Shown piece after piece: positions 63,633 through 64,000 of a stretch of DNA of 64,000 nt. The stretch is from an uncultured Lachnospiraceae bacterium. Lineage in GTDB: Bacteria > Bacillota > Clostridia > Lachnospirales > Lachnospiraceae. A program made the translations under genes and the position numbers. Within the stretch, counting starts at the first letter, position 1; each line of letters starts with the position of its first letter. The DNA is taken from NCBI GenBank assembly GCA_910578645.1, contig CAJTQI010000011.1:32249-96248 (forward strand), read 5' to 3'. Under the pieces are notes generated by a model. It was not told the DNA's origin. It made no database searches and worked only from the letters and a program-made list of their open reading frames with translations.

Positions 63633-64000
63633 TTAAAGCTGTTTTTTATTGAAAAGGCGAATGGCAAGCAACACTCCCAAAATGGATAAGGCAATGGAAA
63701 TAACAGCAGGTATCATAAATTCTGCCGGAACAGCTTCGCCGGAAATCAAATCTATATTTTTTGAAGTTAAAATGAATGGATTGAATTTCGCAACCGGTTC
63801 TATCATTCCGAGCAAGGATATTATGGCGACAATGCCGCCTGTAAAGAGTATGCTTGTGAAAGTCTGTCTGAATATCACGCACCCAATCATTAAAATACTC
63901 AAGTATAGAAAGCCGACTATCCAAAGGGAAACTGCCGCGAAAGCAACATTTGAAAGATGGTTATCATTCCATAAAAGGGCTGTATAACCGTATGTCGCAG
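63633..64000 (-). CDS. ABC-2-type permease, C-terminal part (cut by right edge)
   Basis: An open frame of 121 residues reaching the window edge on the minus strand. It holds at least three strong membrane segments (AFAAVSLWIVGFLYLSILMIG, the ILFTGGIVAIISLLGM region, and AVISISALSILGVLL-like sequence at the end) and stops after IRLFNKKQL. This is the usual end of bacitracin/lantibiotic-type ABC-2 permeases. The ATPase partner is not visible; the truncated ATPase stub at 62680 lies on the other strand. Confidence 0.7.
   Translation of the reverse strand, partial: ATYGYTALLWNDNHLSNVAFAAVSLWIVGFLYLSILMIGCVIFRQTFTSILFTGGIVAIISLLGMIEPVAKFNPFILTSKNIDLISGEAVPAEFMIPAVISIALSILGVLLAIRLFNKKQL

Overview
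The window reads as the chromosome of an anaerobic low-to-mid GC Firmicute, most likely a gut Lachnospiraceae (Clostridium cluster XIVa). Pointers are a group I glutamine synthetase with a class-beta-like Tyr motif, NifS/NifU with Rrf2 regulators, a DUF6033-type protein, GGDEF and hybrid-kinase signalling, a glpK/DUF1667 oxidoreductase cluster, and strong AGGAGG-type ribosome sites. The genus assignment is inference. Most genes lie on the minus strand.

Layout. 0-9 kb: a membrane protein cut by the left edge, an Rrf2 regulator, a DUF6033-like protein, a tandem-receiver response regulator, MATE exporter, glutamine synthetase, PTS EIIBC and a HAD phosphatase. 8.9-11.2 kb: five paralogous 40-48-residue peptide genes, too short for routine gene calling, in two minus-strand operons either side of an AraC regulator. 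The same 26-bp dyad-rich site lies upstream of both peptide operons, and one copy overlaps the araC promoter. I recognise no known peptide family here, and this is the best candidate for an undescribed system. 11.4-25.3 kb: a glycan-use locus with GH38 alpha-mannosidase, GH31 and GH13 alpha-glucosidases and a five-gene Opp-type ABC importer. 26-31 kb: a polysaccharide deacetylase with four 11-bp tandem repeats upstream, an unknown protein and a hybrid histidine kinase with two receivers. 30.8-32.7 kb: a two-gene Septu-type anti-phage module (PtuA ATPase, PtuB HNH nuclease) following nanK-nanE. 34.8-37.5 kb: nifS-nifU-Rrf2 running into a 5'-truncated acetyltransferase. 37.5-43.6 kb: a SEDS-family protein with PadR, a 325-residue unknown under a sigma-28-like promoter, and AraC plus GH36 alpha-galactosidase. 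43.8-49.4 kb: a glycerol kinase/FAD-oxidoreductase/DUF1667 cluster. 49.8-53.1 kb: a large secreted transglutaminase-fold protein. 53.7-59.8 kb: regulators, a diguanylate cyclase, small membrane proteins, an AAC(3)-family acetyltransferase and a GNAT. 60.2-64 kb: an acquired-looking mosaic of HxlR, radical SAM and MerR genes, a 19-codon ABC ATPase stub, a truncated sigma-like gene and an ABC-2 permease cut by the right edge.

Mobile and repeated DNA. Three copies of a non-coding MITE-like element with GATTAGGGTGTCAAAA ends are present: two full copies of 305 bp in opposite orientation and one 81-bp internal-deletion form. A separate ~93-bp double-hairpin repeat occurs beside the GH38 gene and beside the deacetylase, flanking the glycan locus. 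No rRNA, tRNA or CRISPR array was seen. All functional assignments come from reading motifs by eye; no database search was run.
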